Below, piece by piece: positions 35,610 to 48,105 of a stretch of 64,000 bases of DNA. The translations under genes were made by a program, and so were the position numbers. Each line of letters begins with the position of its first letter. The first letter of the stretch is position 1. This DNA is from Apostichopus japonicus. Lineage: Eukaryota > Echinodermata > Holothuroidea > Aspidochirotida > Stichopodidae. The DNA is taken from contig NC_092580.1 of the NCBI RefSeq assembly GCF_037975245.1, forward strand, positions 31,242,001-31,306,000. Direction: 5' to 3'. The notes under the pieces are model-generated. The model saw nothing but the letters and a program-made list of their open reading frames with translations, made no database searches and was not told the DNA's origin.

Positions 35610-36893
35610 TGTACATTGCGTCCATTTTGGAAGAAGCTTTGCATGTTTCCTACTTCAGTGTTACTATTAACAGAATCTTCATGACAACGTAGATTTCCCT
35701 CAGATTAATAGTGTCCCTCTACATGTGTATGTTACATACAAGCATTTCTCATGTTACCATCTTACCAGGGAAATTGCTAGCATCACCGCCTCCACATTAC
35801 CAAATTTACGGTAATTTAATACAACAATATAGGACATTTGGAGAAGTTGTCCAGACGATTTCACATTTGGCGTATATACATCACTCCAAAAGTAAGTGAT
35901 CGTCTGATTCAGTTTCCAGATGAATGAAGAGATGTGAGACAAAGACAAATATGAAAGGAGACCAGAATTACCAAAAGTAATAAACTTTTAGCTGTTTTGG
36001 ACTCGATAAAAAACTGAAATTTGATTAAATTACAGGGAAGTAGCCAACGAAAGACCAACGGAGTGAATAAAAAATAAAAAAATAAAAAAAATCCCACCAA
36101 CGAAAATAGGATGGACTTGGAAATTGGCGGCTCGTAAACCTCATCACACTTATAAACCCAAGAGTCTAAAATAACTTCTGTCATTTTGAGTTACGGTTTG
36201 ACTATTGAAGATGACTTGATGCAATAACGCCGGCCGACGCTCTTTGCGACTTAAATATACTCTCGTCCTTGCTGGAATTAACCGCAGTCCAGCCATCCAT
36301 TTAACTCTTAACTATGTCATTGTTTGCGAACAGGAAACGGACCAAAGCGCAAAATGATTTCTGTCAGTGAGAGAAGGATATATATCTATTAAGCAGCGAG
36401 AGAAAAGTGAGAGTGGTGCAAAGGAATATATATGTAGGTCAATATTGCTGATTGATTTTACGGCTCTGGGGAAATAATGGTGTAACGGGGGTCTCCCGAA
36501 GAGACTAGGATAAAAGGCATGTTCATCAGAGAAATACCGCGTCGGGTCAAAATGCAAAAATTCTGAAACTGATAAAATATGTTAGATATGAATGCATTTG
36601 CTCATTCAGTGACTGCATGCCTATGGACATTATGATATAATGTGTGTGTGCATGTTTGTGTGTGTAATAATGGCTGACATCGATATTCATATTAATTAGC
36701 GAGGGAACCGAATGTAACCGACGAGTTGAATCGTATCTCTCCTTCTGCCATTGAGATGAGAACGCGGGAATGATTGAACCGGAAAAAAATTACGGCAAAC
36801 ATGGCAAAATCTAAACCAGCGTAAACTCAGGGAAAAACAAAAAGTTATTATAAATTATTAAGGTTATAGGCCAACTGGTGTTACCTTCGATCC

Positions 36894-36965
36894 TCCCTCC
36901 CTCCCTCCCATCCTCCCTCCCTCCCTCCCTCCCATCCTCCCTCCCTCCTCCCTCCCATCTTCTCT
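36894..36965. repeat. (CCCT)n tetranucleotide run
   Basis: Repeated CCCT/CCTC blocks separated by CATC steps. The other strand is purine-only GGGA and could form G-quadruplex or triplex structures. Confidence 0.9.
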
Positions 36966-39900
36966 TTCTCTCTCTGTGAATGCTCTACAACAGAGTTCGA
37001 GATAAAAAGACACCTCTTCTGAGCCCACAGCATCCAATTGGCTCACCTTCTGAAAGGCCTCATCAAGTATATCGTTCCCATAAAAGGAGTTAAAAATAGA
37101 CCACACAGGTGTAATATTGGTAATCAAATACTCCGGACAGATAATAAAGTATGGATCTCTTTTGAGTGATGAAAACAAGTTGCAAAATTTTTTAATAACT
37201 GCAAATAGTGAGCACCGACACAACGACACATCTGATGTTAAAATTTGACAATTTTCAATGTTCCATGTCAGATACATCTCAGGGTTTAGAAATAAAAGTT
37301 AAGAAGACAAAATTTGGCTACAGGAACGAAACAAAAACAAAGTAAAAACAAAGTAAGGCAATGGGATTGTATAATCTCTCGATTGTGTGAGTTTTACAGC
37401 GACGTCAAAAAGACAAAAATTGTAAATTTTCACGTGTAGACACGATGTGAAAGAAATGTCGAAGAGGATGCCGGGAGCACCTTGAGGTACAGCACAGTGT
37501 TCAAGATCCATCACTGAGCAAGGTCATTGGTTAAGATATAAAAATATTGCACTTACGAGACGTGTGAGGGAGTGCTGTGAATTTAGACTGGTGAGGCTCC
37601 TGGTAATGACGTATCAAAGACAATCTTTTTTTTGAATTCATTAATTTCACTTGCGTCGGTGTGTAGTGCCTTCAAGCGATATATAGTCTCTTGTACCATA
37701 ATCCCACAAACTCACTGGTTTGGGTACTAAAGAGCACTGCGTGCTGCTTCAAATGGGTGAAGAAATTCTGGTGAATTGGTGGGGATGAACATCCAAAAGA
37801 AGACCACCGATGTGAAAAAAACCAAGAGGATGTGCTGGGATAGAAAGCTCGAATGTTGCCTCATTATGAATGGTAAGATCTAGCAGGAGGAGAAGACTGG
37901 GGAAAGGGGGGGGGGGGGGGAATGGTGTCCAGGATCTGGGATATAGAGGGTGCAGGGCTACAATATGTCAACCAATTCCCAAACATGCTATAGAATGATG
38001 GTCAAATTGCAAAACCTATTTTACTGCAAAACTTTTATTTGATAACAGAAAGGGAAACAAAATAATATCCCTCACTGACAGAGATTTATGTAGTGGTCAC
38101 ACTGTGTATAGGTTTCTGCTTCATCAATTTCATTTCTCATGCAATGACGAAGATACTACATGAAAATTGTGCAATAGAAGCTGCAATACCTCTTTGCATG
38201 AATTCTTTGTGTGACAACTTTGCCCATCTTGCAAAGATTTCCTGAAGATAAATACTAAAGGATTTTCAAAGATATCAGTTTGAAAGATATTGTTCAATGT
38301 ATTTTTATCAGTATTGAATGGAAATTGGCTTCCCTAATTTTTGCACGCTTATTTCGTTGTTGTGTTTCGATGCCTCATTCGCATACTTTTATTTACAATT
38401 AAGTTACCATACTGTTTCAGTGAGTAGCTAATTGTGACACAGGCACTACCGACCCTCGGCAAATAATACCAGTAAGTGTTTTAATCAGACTTGTAATCAA
38501 TATTTAATTGCAGGTTCTGGTCTTTCGACATCATCATCATGAAAACGTAAACACCAGTGTATTCATTATTAACTGCATAGCAGCCTGCTGACGTATGTTA
38601 TGCTAGAAAGAAAGAAGGGAAAAAAACCTTGCTTTTCTCACAGATTAATATCCTTTTCGGGCATCAACATTTATGAACCGATGCATGGATCCCACACAAA
38701 TATATATAACATAAACACACTACATAATTTACATATCTGTATATAAACACGTGCAAATGTATATTGCCCTGCACTAGCTAAAGGCAACACACAACCAGGG
38801 CTACAGTCATTTCACCAAGCGCTTTAATCATAAGAGGATGTCACAGTGTTTGATTCACAGGATTATAATCAATACAGGATCAATCAATAAAATCAATATG
38901 CACTAAAGAAACAAAACAGTGAATGCACGTCTACCAAGATGAGCCGGGGCAAAATGCACCTCATTCGAAAACAGGCTGTTAGGAAAATATTGAAAAAATT
39001 TCATTATTCAAGTGATCCAATATTATAAATGCAATGTGAGCAAGTGCTTGTGTCCGATGGCTCTTGGCTTTATTCTCTTTCTTTGTCAAACTGATTACTG
39101 TCCAAGTGGGACAAAGCCAGAGGGCTGAATATGTCGATGTCTGAAAAGGAACGCAAAGCAGTCCTTGCTTGCGGGAAACAAATTCATTATGTAATACAAA
39201 GTACACAGAGCAGAATAGCAACATGTGAATGAGGGCCAAAGTGTGAGTACATAGAACAACACAGATCTGATGACTATGGTTGGAAATCGATTCTTTCAAA
39301 CCGTAAATTCTTCCCAAATACTGCACAGGCAAGAATGTTTGAATCCCGACGGGGCGGACCTATCATTTTATCTCCAGTCAAAGCAGCAGCAGGATCTCGC
39401 AAACAGAAATTCAAAATAAAATCCACGAACGCAGTAGTGCTGAGCATTGACATTTTCTCTCTTAATTTGTTCTGATATAGAAAGTGGTCATATACTGTAT
39501 GCCGTATTGAAACAGTTGAAACTTTTTATTTGGGAATGTGATCTGTTACATTTTAGAGAATATAAAATATTTTCTTATTGAAGCAGACAAACTCGGGGAA
39601 TAACTGGTATTCGCATGGCAAAATGCTATGCAAAATGGACAACTTGCTATACAAGTGCAAAAACGTATTTACAAAGAAACCATCAGTATTTTGTAAGATG
39701 CAAACTTCGGGGCCTTCAAAACTGTCTACAGGAAGCACCAACACTGAGCTATCCCTTTATGTGTAAGGTTTAGCACTGTAAGTTTAAGTTTCAATTCAAA
39801 TGTTTACTTGGGTCATTTGTATTAATGTAATCTTGTCTTTTAATATCAAAACAAAATATCACAGAACTCTTCTTCAAAAATTAAGTAATAACTGACATGC

Positions 39901-40744
39901 ATGGGGGGTAGGAACCGGGGGGCACTGGGAACACATGCCCCCCCCCAATTTCTTCCAAAATAGCAAATGTGCCCTACTGGCAAATGAAATGTGCCCCTTT
40001 GATGAAGAACTGTCTTTTGGATATCTTAATTATTTATGTGCACCATAATAGTATTGATAGCATACTAACACATCATATATATTTTAGTGATATGGTCGGT
40101 GTGTATCGGTTTATAGCATAACGAGTGGTGGTTGTGGAATTAGAAAGTGCCCCTCTGATGTTGTGCCCCCCCCCACACTTTTTGGAAGCTTCCTACCCAC
40201 CTGATGACATGGAAAGACATCCAAATTTGGGGAGTAAAAAAAAAGTCACATTTCAAGAAACTTGAAAAACAAGCAACCATGAAAACAAGAAAACCATGTT
40301 AGAGTGTACAGTACTGCTTTAAACCTTCCTCCCATTCTGCTAATTTATGTTATGGTTATGCTCAGGAGAAGCAAGATTATTTTAATTAAGGATATGAATC
40401 TGAGGATGTACTGGGGAAGGATTTATAACACTCCAGAGAGAGAGAGACATACTTTTTACAAGCTTATTACCAAATTAAACATATCTTTCGATCGCTACAT
40501 CAAAAAAATTAATACAAACAATTCACTATCTAGAATTTATGTTTCTTGATCATGTTTCTTTTTTGCCTTTATAAGAGGGATATGGGGTGTTGGGGGAGGG
40601 ATGAGATGGGGAGAGGGATGAGGGGAATAACTTGATTCATTATACAATAAGTATTGTCTAACTGAGACAGGAAGCTTTTCAATTAAGGTTATAAAACTTA
40701 TAATTTCAATAATGTCAATATCTTCCTGTACATGTAAGATTATG

Positions 40745-41085
40745 ATGAGATACTTAAGTCAAAAAGAAATTCAGAATGAAAGAAAGAAATTCAGTCTGAT
40801 AGAAATTCAGTCAGAAACTCAGTCAGAAATTCACTATTCAGTCAGAAAGAAATTCAGTATTCAGTCAGAAAGAAATTCAGAAAAAAATTTAGAAAGAAAC
40901 AAAATCAGAAAGAAATTCAGAACGACAGAAAGAAATTCAGAATTCAGTCAGAAAGAAATTCAGTAAAAAGTTCAGAAAGAAAGAAATTCAGAAAGAAAGT
41001 CAGAAAGAAAGAAATTCAGAACGACAGAAAGAAATTCAGAATTCAGTCAGAAATTCAGTCAGAAGAGAGAGAAAGAAAGAATTGA
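40745..41085. repeat. GAAATTCAG minisatellite
   Basis: More than fifteen copies of AGAAATTCAG-type units, alternating with TCAGTCAGAAAG, in irregular 10-22 bp spacing. The Lys/Glu/Ser-rich frame through it follows from the repeat and is not taken as a gene. Confidence 0.9.
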
Positions 41086-42450
41086 ATTTCCAATCTCGCT
41101 TTAACATCACAGTAATATATAAGTTGCTTCCATTATGGCGATTCGTAGGCATCGTGTCTTCCCACTCTTAGTTAATTAAATTCTTTGTGTGCCATGACAT
41201 TACATTTACATCGACGGCAAGTTTGACCATGTAATTTAGTCGGCTATTAATAAAGTCCAGCCTATTTATAGACAAATGTCAAGAGAGCTGAAAGAGGTAG
41301 AGAGGAACTTCGGATTTGGAGGACGTTCCGTCTGTTTTCCAGTGAAAGCACTTTTAACAGCCACTGTAGTTGCCGCGACTTTTGGTATGGCTTAATAATA
41401 TATCGCGACGACGTTTCCTTTCTGTCGAGTGCTAGTGCCTTTGTGTTATAACCGACCTGAATCTAATCCGAGCTGTACTCTTGATGACAAAATAACTGAA
41501 TACAGCAACAGAGCTAGGATTGATTAATGCTGAAAGTAACTTTCCAAACTCTTGACACTTTATTCCCTGTAAATATTCAAAGGCAATCAGACAAAATGTG
41601 GTACTAAATTGACACATGGGATTATCCAAACGTTTATCATCCGAATCATCCTGGATTTGTTTGGATCTGATATATCCAGCCAGGATTCTATACATGTTTG
41701 TGTAGAGTTACAACAAAATATGTTATCACAAATGCAGATAAGGAAACATGAAGCAAGATTGAGCAATTCTGTCATGAAACACACTGCAATGTCCATTACA
41801 ACAGCGGCCTACACTACATATGGGAATAAGAAACTTGATTTTCCCAATTTCATTTATTTATCTGTTTTACATCCTGACTTGTTTCGATAATTCACAACAT
41901 AAGTGTACAGTCATCACTGACACATTAATCATGTTGGACAACTAACTTTGATGTTCAGGAAAACCTTAGAGCAGCTTTTTCCGTTGGTCACTTATTTCCA
42001 GAGATTTTGTCGAGGCAAATATCAACGCTAGTCTCAAATTAAGACGATCTCATAGCTGTTGGTGAATTATTGATTGTTTCATTAATCTGATTCATCCAAT
42101 TTGTCACGTTAGTAGATTGCAGAATGACTTTAGGCATAATTTCAGTCTTTATATGTTTTAGTGAAAGTTAAAAAGAAACATTTGAGCGCTAGCAATATTC
42201 CTGCAAGCTGTTCTGCTTTGCAAGATATTCATCCATTCAAATACTTGCTAAATATCAGTGAAGTATTAACTCAGTGATGGATGACAGCTCTTCATGAAAG
42301 AGCAAACTGAATATGAAAACCTTTGTGGAAAAGTATTGTAAAGGTTGTTGGCTTCTTGTTGAGGATTCTAAAACTGTGAGCGACCAATGCAACAAGTGTT
42401 TGCATCCTTGCAGCACTATTATAACAAGCTCAAGCCAAGATGGGTCTTAC

Positions 42451-42576
42451 CTGACAGGAGCATCGGGTCGGTGTCTACACCCTTCTTGATGGCATCTGAT
42501 TCGCCGGTGAGAGAGCTCTCGTCCAGCTTCAGATCGTTGCTCTGTATGATAATCCCATCCGCTGGAAGAAGATCAC
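42451..42576 (-). CDS. ATP2B: PMCA exon E2: actuator domain with TGES loop
   Basis: This exon covers residues 78-120, the core of the actuator domain. DLLPADG is followed by DESSLTGES, with TGES at 42497-42508. In P-type ATPases this loop positions water to dephosphorylate the aspartyl phosphate. The acceptor is TTCCCAG before GTGATC and the donor is GTCAG followed by GTAAGA. It is 126 nt and symmetric (phase 1-1), so skipping it would keep the frame but destroy the TGES loop. Introns of 14.3 kb and 20.2 kb isolate it on either side. Confidence 0.97.
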
Positions 42577-42649
42577 CTGGGAATGAATAGAATGAGTTCG
42601 CTGAGATAATTTTCAAACCTGATATCTGCATATATCTATACCCACATAC

Positions 42650-42926
42650 CAGGGTTCGGTTTCTTCCAGAAGAAACCTATTTCTTCCGGGGATGTGGAAG
42701 AAACTGGAAGAACCTGTTTCTACCTAGACTACCTAGATGACACTACAGTGCTTCTTGTCCATTTATTACATAGTTAGAAATCATTGCAGGTTGTTATGAA
42801 ACTTTATCAACAGTTTTTCCCCCAAAAATGAGTTTCTTCCATTTTGTCCGAAAGAAACTGGAAACCTATTTCTTCCGAGTGGAAAAAACATGTTTTTTCC
42901 ACCCCGGAAGAAACCTGCGAACCCTG
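42650..42926. mobile_element. Non-autonomous hAT-like element with perfect 8-bp target duplication
   Basis: The 277-bp element starts CAGGGTTCGGTTTCTTCC and ends GGAAGAAACCTGCGAACCCTG, inverted copies apart from a 2-base indel. It is flanked by a perfect 8-bp direct repeat CCACATAC (42642-42649 and 42927-42934). CAGGG ends and an 8-bp duplication are the signature of the hAT superfamily. Internally it repeats GTTTCTTCC and GGAAGAAAC several times in both orientations. No transposase frame, so it would have been mobilised in trans. It sits only 73 bp upstream of exon E2 on the gene strand. Confidence 0.92.
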
Positions 42927-43039
42927 CCACATACTGTTTCATGCATATATATAAATATATATAGGTTTGTGAGAAGAGGGTACACCATGAAGATATATGT
43001 ACAGTAGTTGCATCAATTGAAGAAGGGAGGGAAGGTGCC

Positions 43040-43790
43040 ACCCAGATTTGTAGTGAGCCCATAGTACCACTCGTACTCATACTCTTACTAGTATTCTTAC
43101 ACGTACTCCAATTCATACTCTTATTAGTACTCTAACTTGTACTCCCACTCATACTCATACTCTTGCTAGTACTCTTACTCGTACTCTCACTCGTACTCCC
43201 ACTCATACTCTTACTAGTACCCTTACTCGTACTCCCACTCATACTCGTACTCCCACCCATACTCTTACTAGTACTCTTACTCGTACTCACACTCTTACTA
43301 GTACTCACTGGTACTCCCACTTGTACTCTTACTAGTACTCTTACTCGTAATCCCACTCAACTCTTACTAGTACCCTTACTCATACTCCCACTCATACTCT
43401 TACTAGTACTTTTACTCGTATTCCCACTCATACTCTAAACTAGTACCCTTACTCGTACTCATACTCTTACTCGTGCTCCCACCCAAACTTTTACTAGTAC
43501 TCTTACTCGTACTCACACTCTTACTAGTACTCACTGGTACTCCCAATTGTACTCTTACTAGTACTCTTACTCACACTGGTACTCCCACTCAACTCTTACT
43601 AGTACCCTTACTCGTACTCCCACTCATACTCTTACTAGTACTTTTACTTGTATTCCCACTCATACTCTAAACTAGTACTCTTACTCGTACTCCCACTCAT
43701 ACTAATACTCTCACTAGTACCCTCCCTCGTACTTCTCATACTCCCACTCACACTCTTACTCATACCTCCCATACTCCACTCTTACTTGGG
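43040..43790. repeat. ACTC-type hexanucleotide minisatellite with 226-bp higher-order repeat
   Basis: About 700 bp made of six-base steps of the form ACTCNT/ACTAGT (TACTCGTACTCCCACTCATA and relatives). A longer segment beginning TTACTAGTACTCTTACTCGT at 43265 recurs at 43491, 226 bp later, with few differences: a higher-order repeat. Leucine/valine-rich frames through it are artefacts. Confidence 0.92.
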
Positions 43791-45210
43791 ATGAAGGTAT
43801 GTTTGAAATTCCCAAACATTTCCTATAAAACCTTCTTATACACAATATCCTCTGGTCAAGGAGAGAGAACATATTATTAAGACTTTTCAATTCCTTTCTG
43901 CATATCCTTCAGAAATCCTAAAGCTTTAGGCATAAATGCGGGGAGGAATATTAAAAGAGAGACTTCCAGTATCCCGAGTCTACAGTTACCCCTACAGGAT
44001 CCAAGACCAAGGCCCTCCATCGATCCAAATTTTCCTATTTTTAAGAACACGTACGTAAGCAACCTGTAGTTCTACTGTATGTCAAGACCCTGATACCCTT
44101 CATTATATAGTCACGACACAATGTTAATCATTTTGAAAATTTATTCACTTTCACACGTATTAAAATAATCATCATTGTTTTGTCAAAGACTCCGATCTCC
44201 TTCCCAGAATTCCCTGCCATCAAACATTTCTTCTTAAGATGTTGACTGGAAAATAAATTTAAGGTGTATATATTACAGAGATGGATATGACATTTATTAC
44301 TGTATTTGAAAGATTTGATTAAGAGCGAGAAAACCAAACCATAGAGAGAGATTTGATTAAGGTACCCTTAATTGCCGAGGGAAGATCTAACGCCATATCA
44401 TATATCACGCCACAAGGGCGAACCACAGACATGTTGATCAGCACCAAACATTCTTCATATCATATCGATTACACTGCCGGTACATCTATTTGCTCATTTC
44501 TTCTAACTTTACACTGTGTAAGAAAAACATGTGGCTTGCTTTATGAGTTGATATTTCCAAATAAATTTACAGTTTTCTTGAAACATCAACTTCCATTTTG
44601 GAGCTCTGGATATTTGAAGAGGATGTACTGCATTAAATGTAAAATGGCTGCTTATAAATATATGACTAAGCTGTGCTGCAAGGAAAGAGGGCATATCAAA
44701 CGTATGGATGGTTTGGTTTGAACGACGACAACGCACCATGTTGTAATCAGAGTGTGAAAAAAAAATATATTATGGGTAATATCTGATAAGGTTATTGCTG
44801 TACTAAAGACCCTAACTAAGCTCATGTTATTTCCATGTATACTTCCACAGTGATAGATTGAGGATTTAAAGGAATATTCTATAATGTGTCCAAAATTGTA
44901 ACACTTATCTTTTAAGAGAAGAAATATTCTGCACTGTTAGTTAGAAATCCAAATCTCAAAGTCTTGTTCTTAACTCGAGATATGGTTCAGGGAATGGAAC
45001 CTAGATTGGCAGGCTAAACACTTGATTCTTTCAAGGAGTGCATCAAAGTAGGTATTGGTCTGTGATGTCATCATGGAAAATGGTCTTCAAAAGCTTTATT
45101 ATAATATTATTGTCTTCTTGTTGATTTGTCCTAAAAATGTGATCATCGTTGGAATGTTCGCTAAACTGTCAATGTTCTCTGCACATAGTTAGAATTTGAT
45201 CAATCTGCTA

Positions 45211-45260
45211 CTTCTTGAGTAGAAGTACTTCTTGGGTAGAAGTACTTCTTGAGAAGAAGT
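45211..45260. repeat. 20-bp tandem repeat with palindromic core
   Basis: GAGTAGAAGTACTTCTTG occurs about 2.5 times in tandem. Each unit contains the palindrome AGAAGTACTTCT. Confidence 0.8.
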
Positions 45261-46079
45261 ATTATGTTACGCTGTGAATAAAGCAAACTAAATAAACTAA
45301 AGACCAAAATAGACATTTTCAGCTAAGTTGTCGGGATGGCATCTGTTACTGTTGCCAAATGCACTCAGAAAAACATCATCTAATACGGGAAAAAAGTCTT
45401 ATCTTTGCCATACTTATCTGGTAGTACATATGAGGGTCAGAACTTGCAACATAAGTATTTTTAGAAACTTTTTATAACAAGACTAGATTTTGCTTAAACT
45501 AGAGATGATATTTAACAAGTGGAAAGCATCTGTCCAAATACAGAGATTATTCCAAAAAGTACAGGTCCAACCCACTCGCCAGTCAAAACGTTTGTAACTA
45601 ATGCAGCGACCACAGTAATGAACACCCAGCGGTAAGAGATTATTCAGCGAGAGGAACGCAATTAGCCTACTTTAGCTGGTACCAGACACCACTGCCGCGA
45701 CAAAACATGCCTTGCTCTTATGCAATTAGAGAATGATCTTTAATACTCGATAGGCTCTCAAAAGCATTTATTCTTTCACATCTACCCGTAGAAAAAGGGA
45801 GGGATAAGCTATTCTATCGTTGACAGTGGTAACTGCTGAACAGCATTCAAGTGAAGGGATGTGTGTGGGGGACCTGGGGGAGAGGTGCTTTAACAAGAGG
45901 AGGGTCCCCACAATGCTATAAAACTGCACATATACTGTACAACAAACATTGTCAAACTATAAAGCAGCAGTGTAAGTTTTGAAATACTGTAGTTATTTAT
46001 GATAGCCAGTACAGTTTGGATGTCCATAAAGTCAAATCTAAACAGCTGGTCACCCTCCATAGAAGTCTTTCACTTCCTG

Positions 46080-46610
46080 GAAGGACTTGTTGTGAGTTTG
46101 TACTCATGCTCCTACTGCATTATAGTTATCTCACATTAGTGGGTAATTTGTACTCATCATACTGGGAGAGTATTTTGTATTTTGAAGATGATGTATTCAT
46201 ACTTGCAAACTTAGTCTTGTACTTGTACTCATACCACAGGGTATTGGGTACTCATACTGGGGGGTGGGGTGTGTTTTAATAATCTAGTATAGGGAAAGAT
46301 AAGGCACTCACGTGTGTACTTACAATCTTGTACTTGTACCCATACCATAGGGAACTGTAGACTACATACTCATGCTTTTGTACTCATACTGGGGGAGGGG
46401 GAGGTAGATAATCTAGTATAGTGGAAGATTAGGTACTCATGTGTGCATGCAAAGACTTGTACTTTTACTCATTCCACAGGGAATTGGGTACTCATACTGA
46501 GGGGGGGGGGGGGTTAGTAATCTAGTATAGTGGAAGATTATCTTGTACTTGTACCCATACCACAGGGGACTGTAGACTTCATACTCACGCTGTTGTACTC
46601 ATACTTTATG
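46080..46610. repeat. Complex 86-130 bp tandem repeat
   Basis: Units share CTTGTACTTGTACYCATACCA (about 46215, 46326, 46456, 46542), a TACTCATACTGGGG block with G-runs, and AATCTAGTATAGTGGAAGAT. Spacing between units varies (about 111, 130 and 86 bp). The TACTCATAC words recall the minisatellite at 43.1-43.8 kb, so the two may share an origin. Confidence 0.8.
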
Positions 46611-48054
46611 TCTGCTACCTATCATAAACCTTCAAATTATTATTAATGCAATGACCATCTATACTATAATATATATAATATTAATACTATATCAATGTCA
46701 CATTATCCTTTCTTTTCGATCTTGTTTACTTTCAATCTTGACAGCTTTGAGATAACTTTGAGATAACTTTTAGATATATAGTCTTCATATATCAGAGGTT
46801 GGTTTATGTTTTGTTTTTTTGAGGGGGGTTACACACCTCTAATTTCTTTACTTAAAATGTTAAATATATACAAACACCTGACTCTGAAAACATGGGCTCA
46901 GAGTGTTCGTGTCGAGAGATCGTAACACTCTTTTACACTGTTAAATTCTTGTCGTTTCTTTCATAATGCAAGAGAATTCATCAGGGACAAATAATTTGGT
47001 TCGTTTATCACTGCTCTGTGAAACTCGGATCATTTTTGTGCAGGTGCCATTGACGCAATGGATATTCAAAAATTTATATTTCTTATTGCATTTCTGCACT
47101 GTAACTCGTTTAGCTTTTGAATCAGATTCCTTCTGTCTGTCTAAATGAAAGAGGGAAACAGTGAATAGAATATTTCTGAAAAAAGATGAGCCTGAATGCA
47201 GTCGACAGTTCTGTGTGTAGAAACCCATCTAAATGCAAATCTCTGACTATTTGTTTTGCTAAACACTCCCACATATAAACTCCCAGATATGAAGGGCATA
47301 AATTCACTGTAAAAATAGATCCAAAAAAAAGAAAGAAGGAAATGATTTTTTTGAGAAGTCTTATAGATATAAAGAGGCAAAACTACCCTACCTTGTATTG
47401 TGGGTATCCATGTTGTAATATTGTATGGTAATTTTAATGTAATCAGCACCATACGAAATGCTGGAACTATTGTGAATAAAGTGAGTCGAAATATTACGAC
47501 AATTCCTCAGTTTAGAAATTAACATATAAATAATATAACGTTCTTGTAATTTGGTCTAAAATTGTAGGACTTCAAATAGTTCAGGAGTGGCATAGAAGGA
47601 TGGAACTCAAACGATAACATTTAAGGTGGCAAACATCACCTTCTTGGCTTTGAATTGGTTCAAAAACCTTTACTGCAATAAAGTTATTGTCTGCTACAAA
47701 GTTTTTCACACTCAGGTGAAAAAATGGGTTTAAATATCTGTATTTTGTAATTTAAGCAAGAATTAGGCTGAATTAACAAATGTCCATAATGGCTAACCCT
47801 TTGCTGAGATTAATTTATGGAGCAGATTATAGAAAATCAATTTTGTTCGAAAATAAATATTTTGAATGTTGCAATGTCCCATATGTAGTATCCTATGACA
47901 TATTGTGAAGCCCTCAAATGACATGTTTACCATACATTACAAATTTATCAAGTTAAAATGTCATCCTCTTGGTGGCTCTGTAGCTTTGAAGCCTCTTTCA
48001 GCTGGGAAAAAATTCACTCGCACTCAAATTTTTCTTTAGTCTTGGATTATGACA

Positions 48055-48105
48055 TCATAATAATAATAAGAATAATAATTATTATTATTATGACATATAT
48101 ATAAA
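48055..48105. repeat. (AAT)n/(ATT)n inverted repeat
   Basis: CATAATAATAATAAG is followed by AATAATAATTATTATTATTATG, so the two halves can pair into an all-A/T hairpin. It follows GATTATGACATCATAA, a common context for microsatellite tails of old retroposons. Confidence 0.7.

Larger units (their letters stand above)
22211..42450 (-). other. ATP2B: Intron E2-E3 (20.2 kb)
   Basis: The largest intron, with a GTAAGA donor and a CTCCGCAG acceptor. It holds the 102-bp tandem array (22521-22890), two copies of a 152-161 bp inverted-repeat element (24336 and 35449), a (TC)n at 24640, a T/TTG-rich tract with TGACCT direct repeats (32140-32770), a (CCCT)n run (36894-36965) and a GAAATTCAG array (40745-41085). 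Between these the sequence is AT-rich and shows no gene. No open frame over about 140 codons is present and none resembles a known protein. Confidence 0.85.

Noticed and set aside
36864-37277. 137-codon minus-strand open frame
   Set aside because: The C-terminal part is the (CCCT)n run; the rest matches nothing I know. Treated as chance.
39900-40200. Possible inverted-repeat element with GGGTAGGAA ends and C/G runs
   Set aside because: Only about nine bases of the ends match and no target duplication is present.
43163-43670. Leu/Val-rich frames resembling membrane proteins
   Set aside because: They come from translating the ACTC hexanucleotide minisatellite.
44353-44721. 122-codon plus-strand open frame
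   Set aside because: Opposite strand to the gene, no recognised motif, and no promoter or poly(A) context that stands out.
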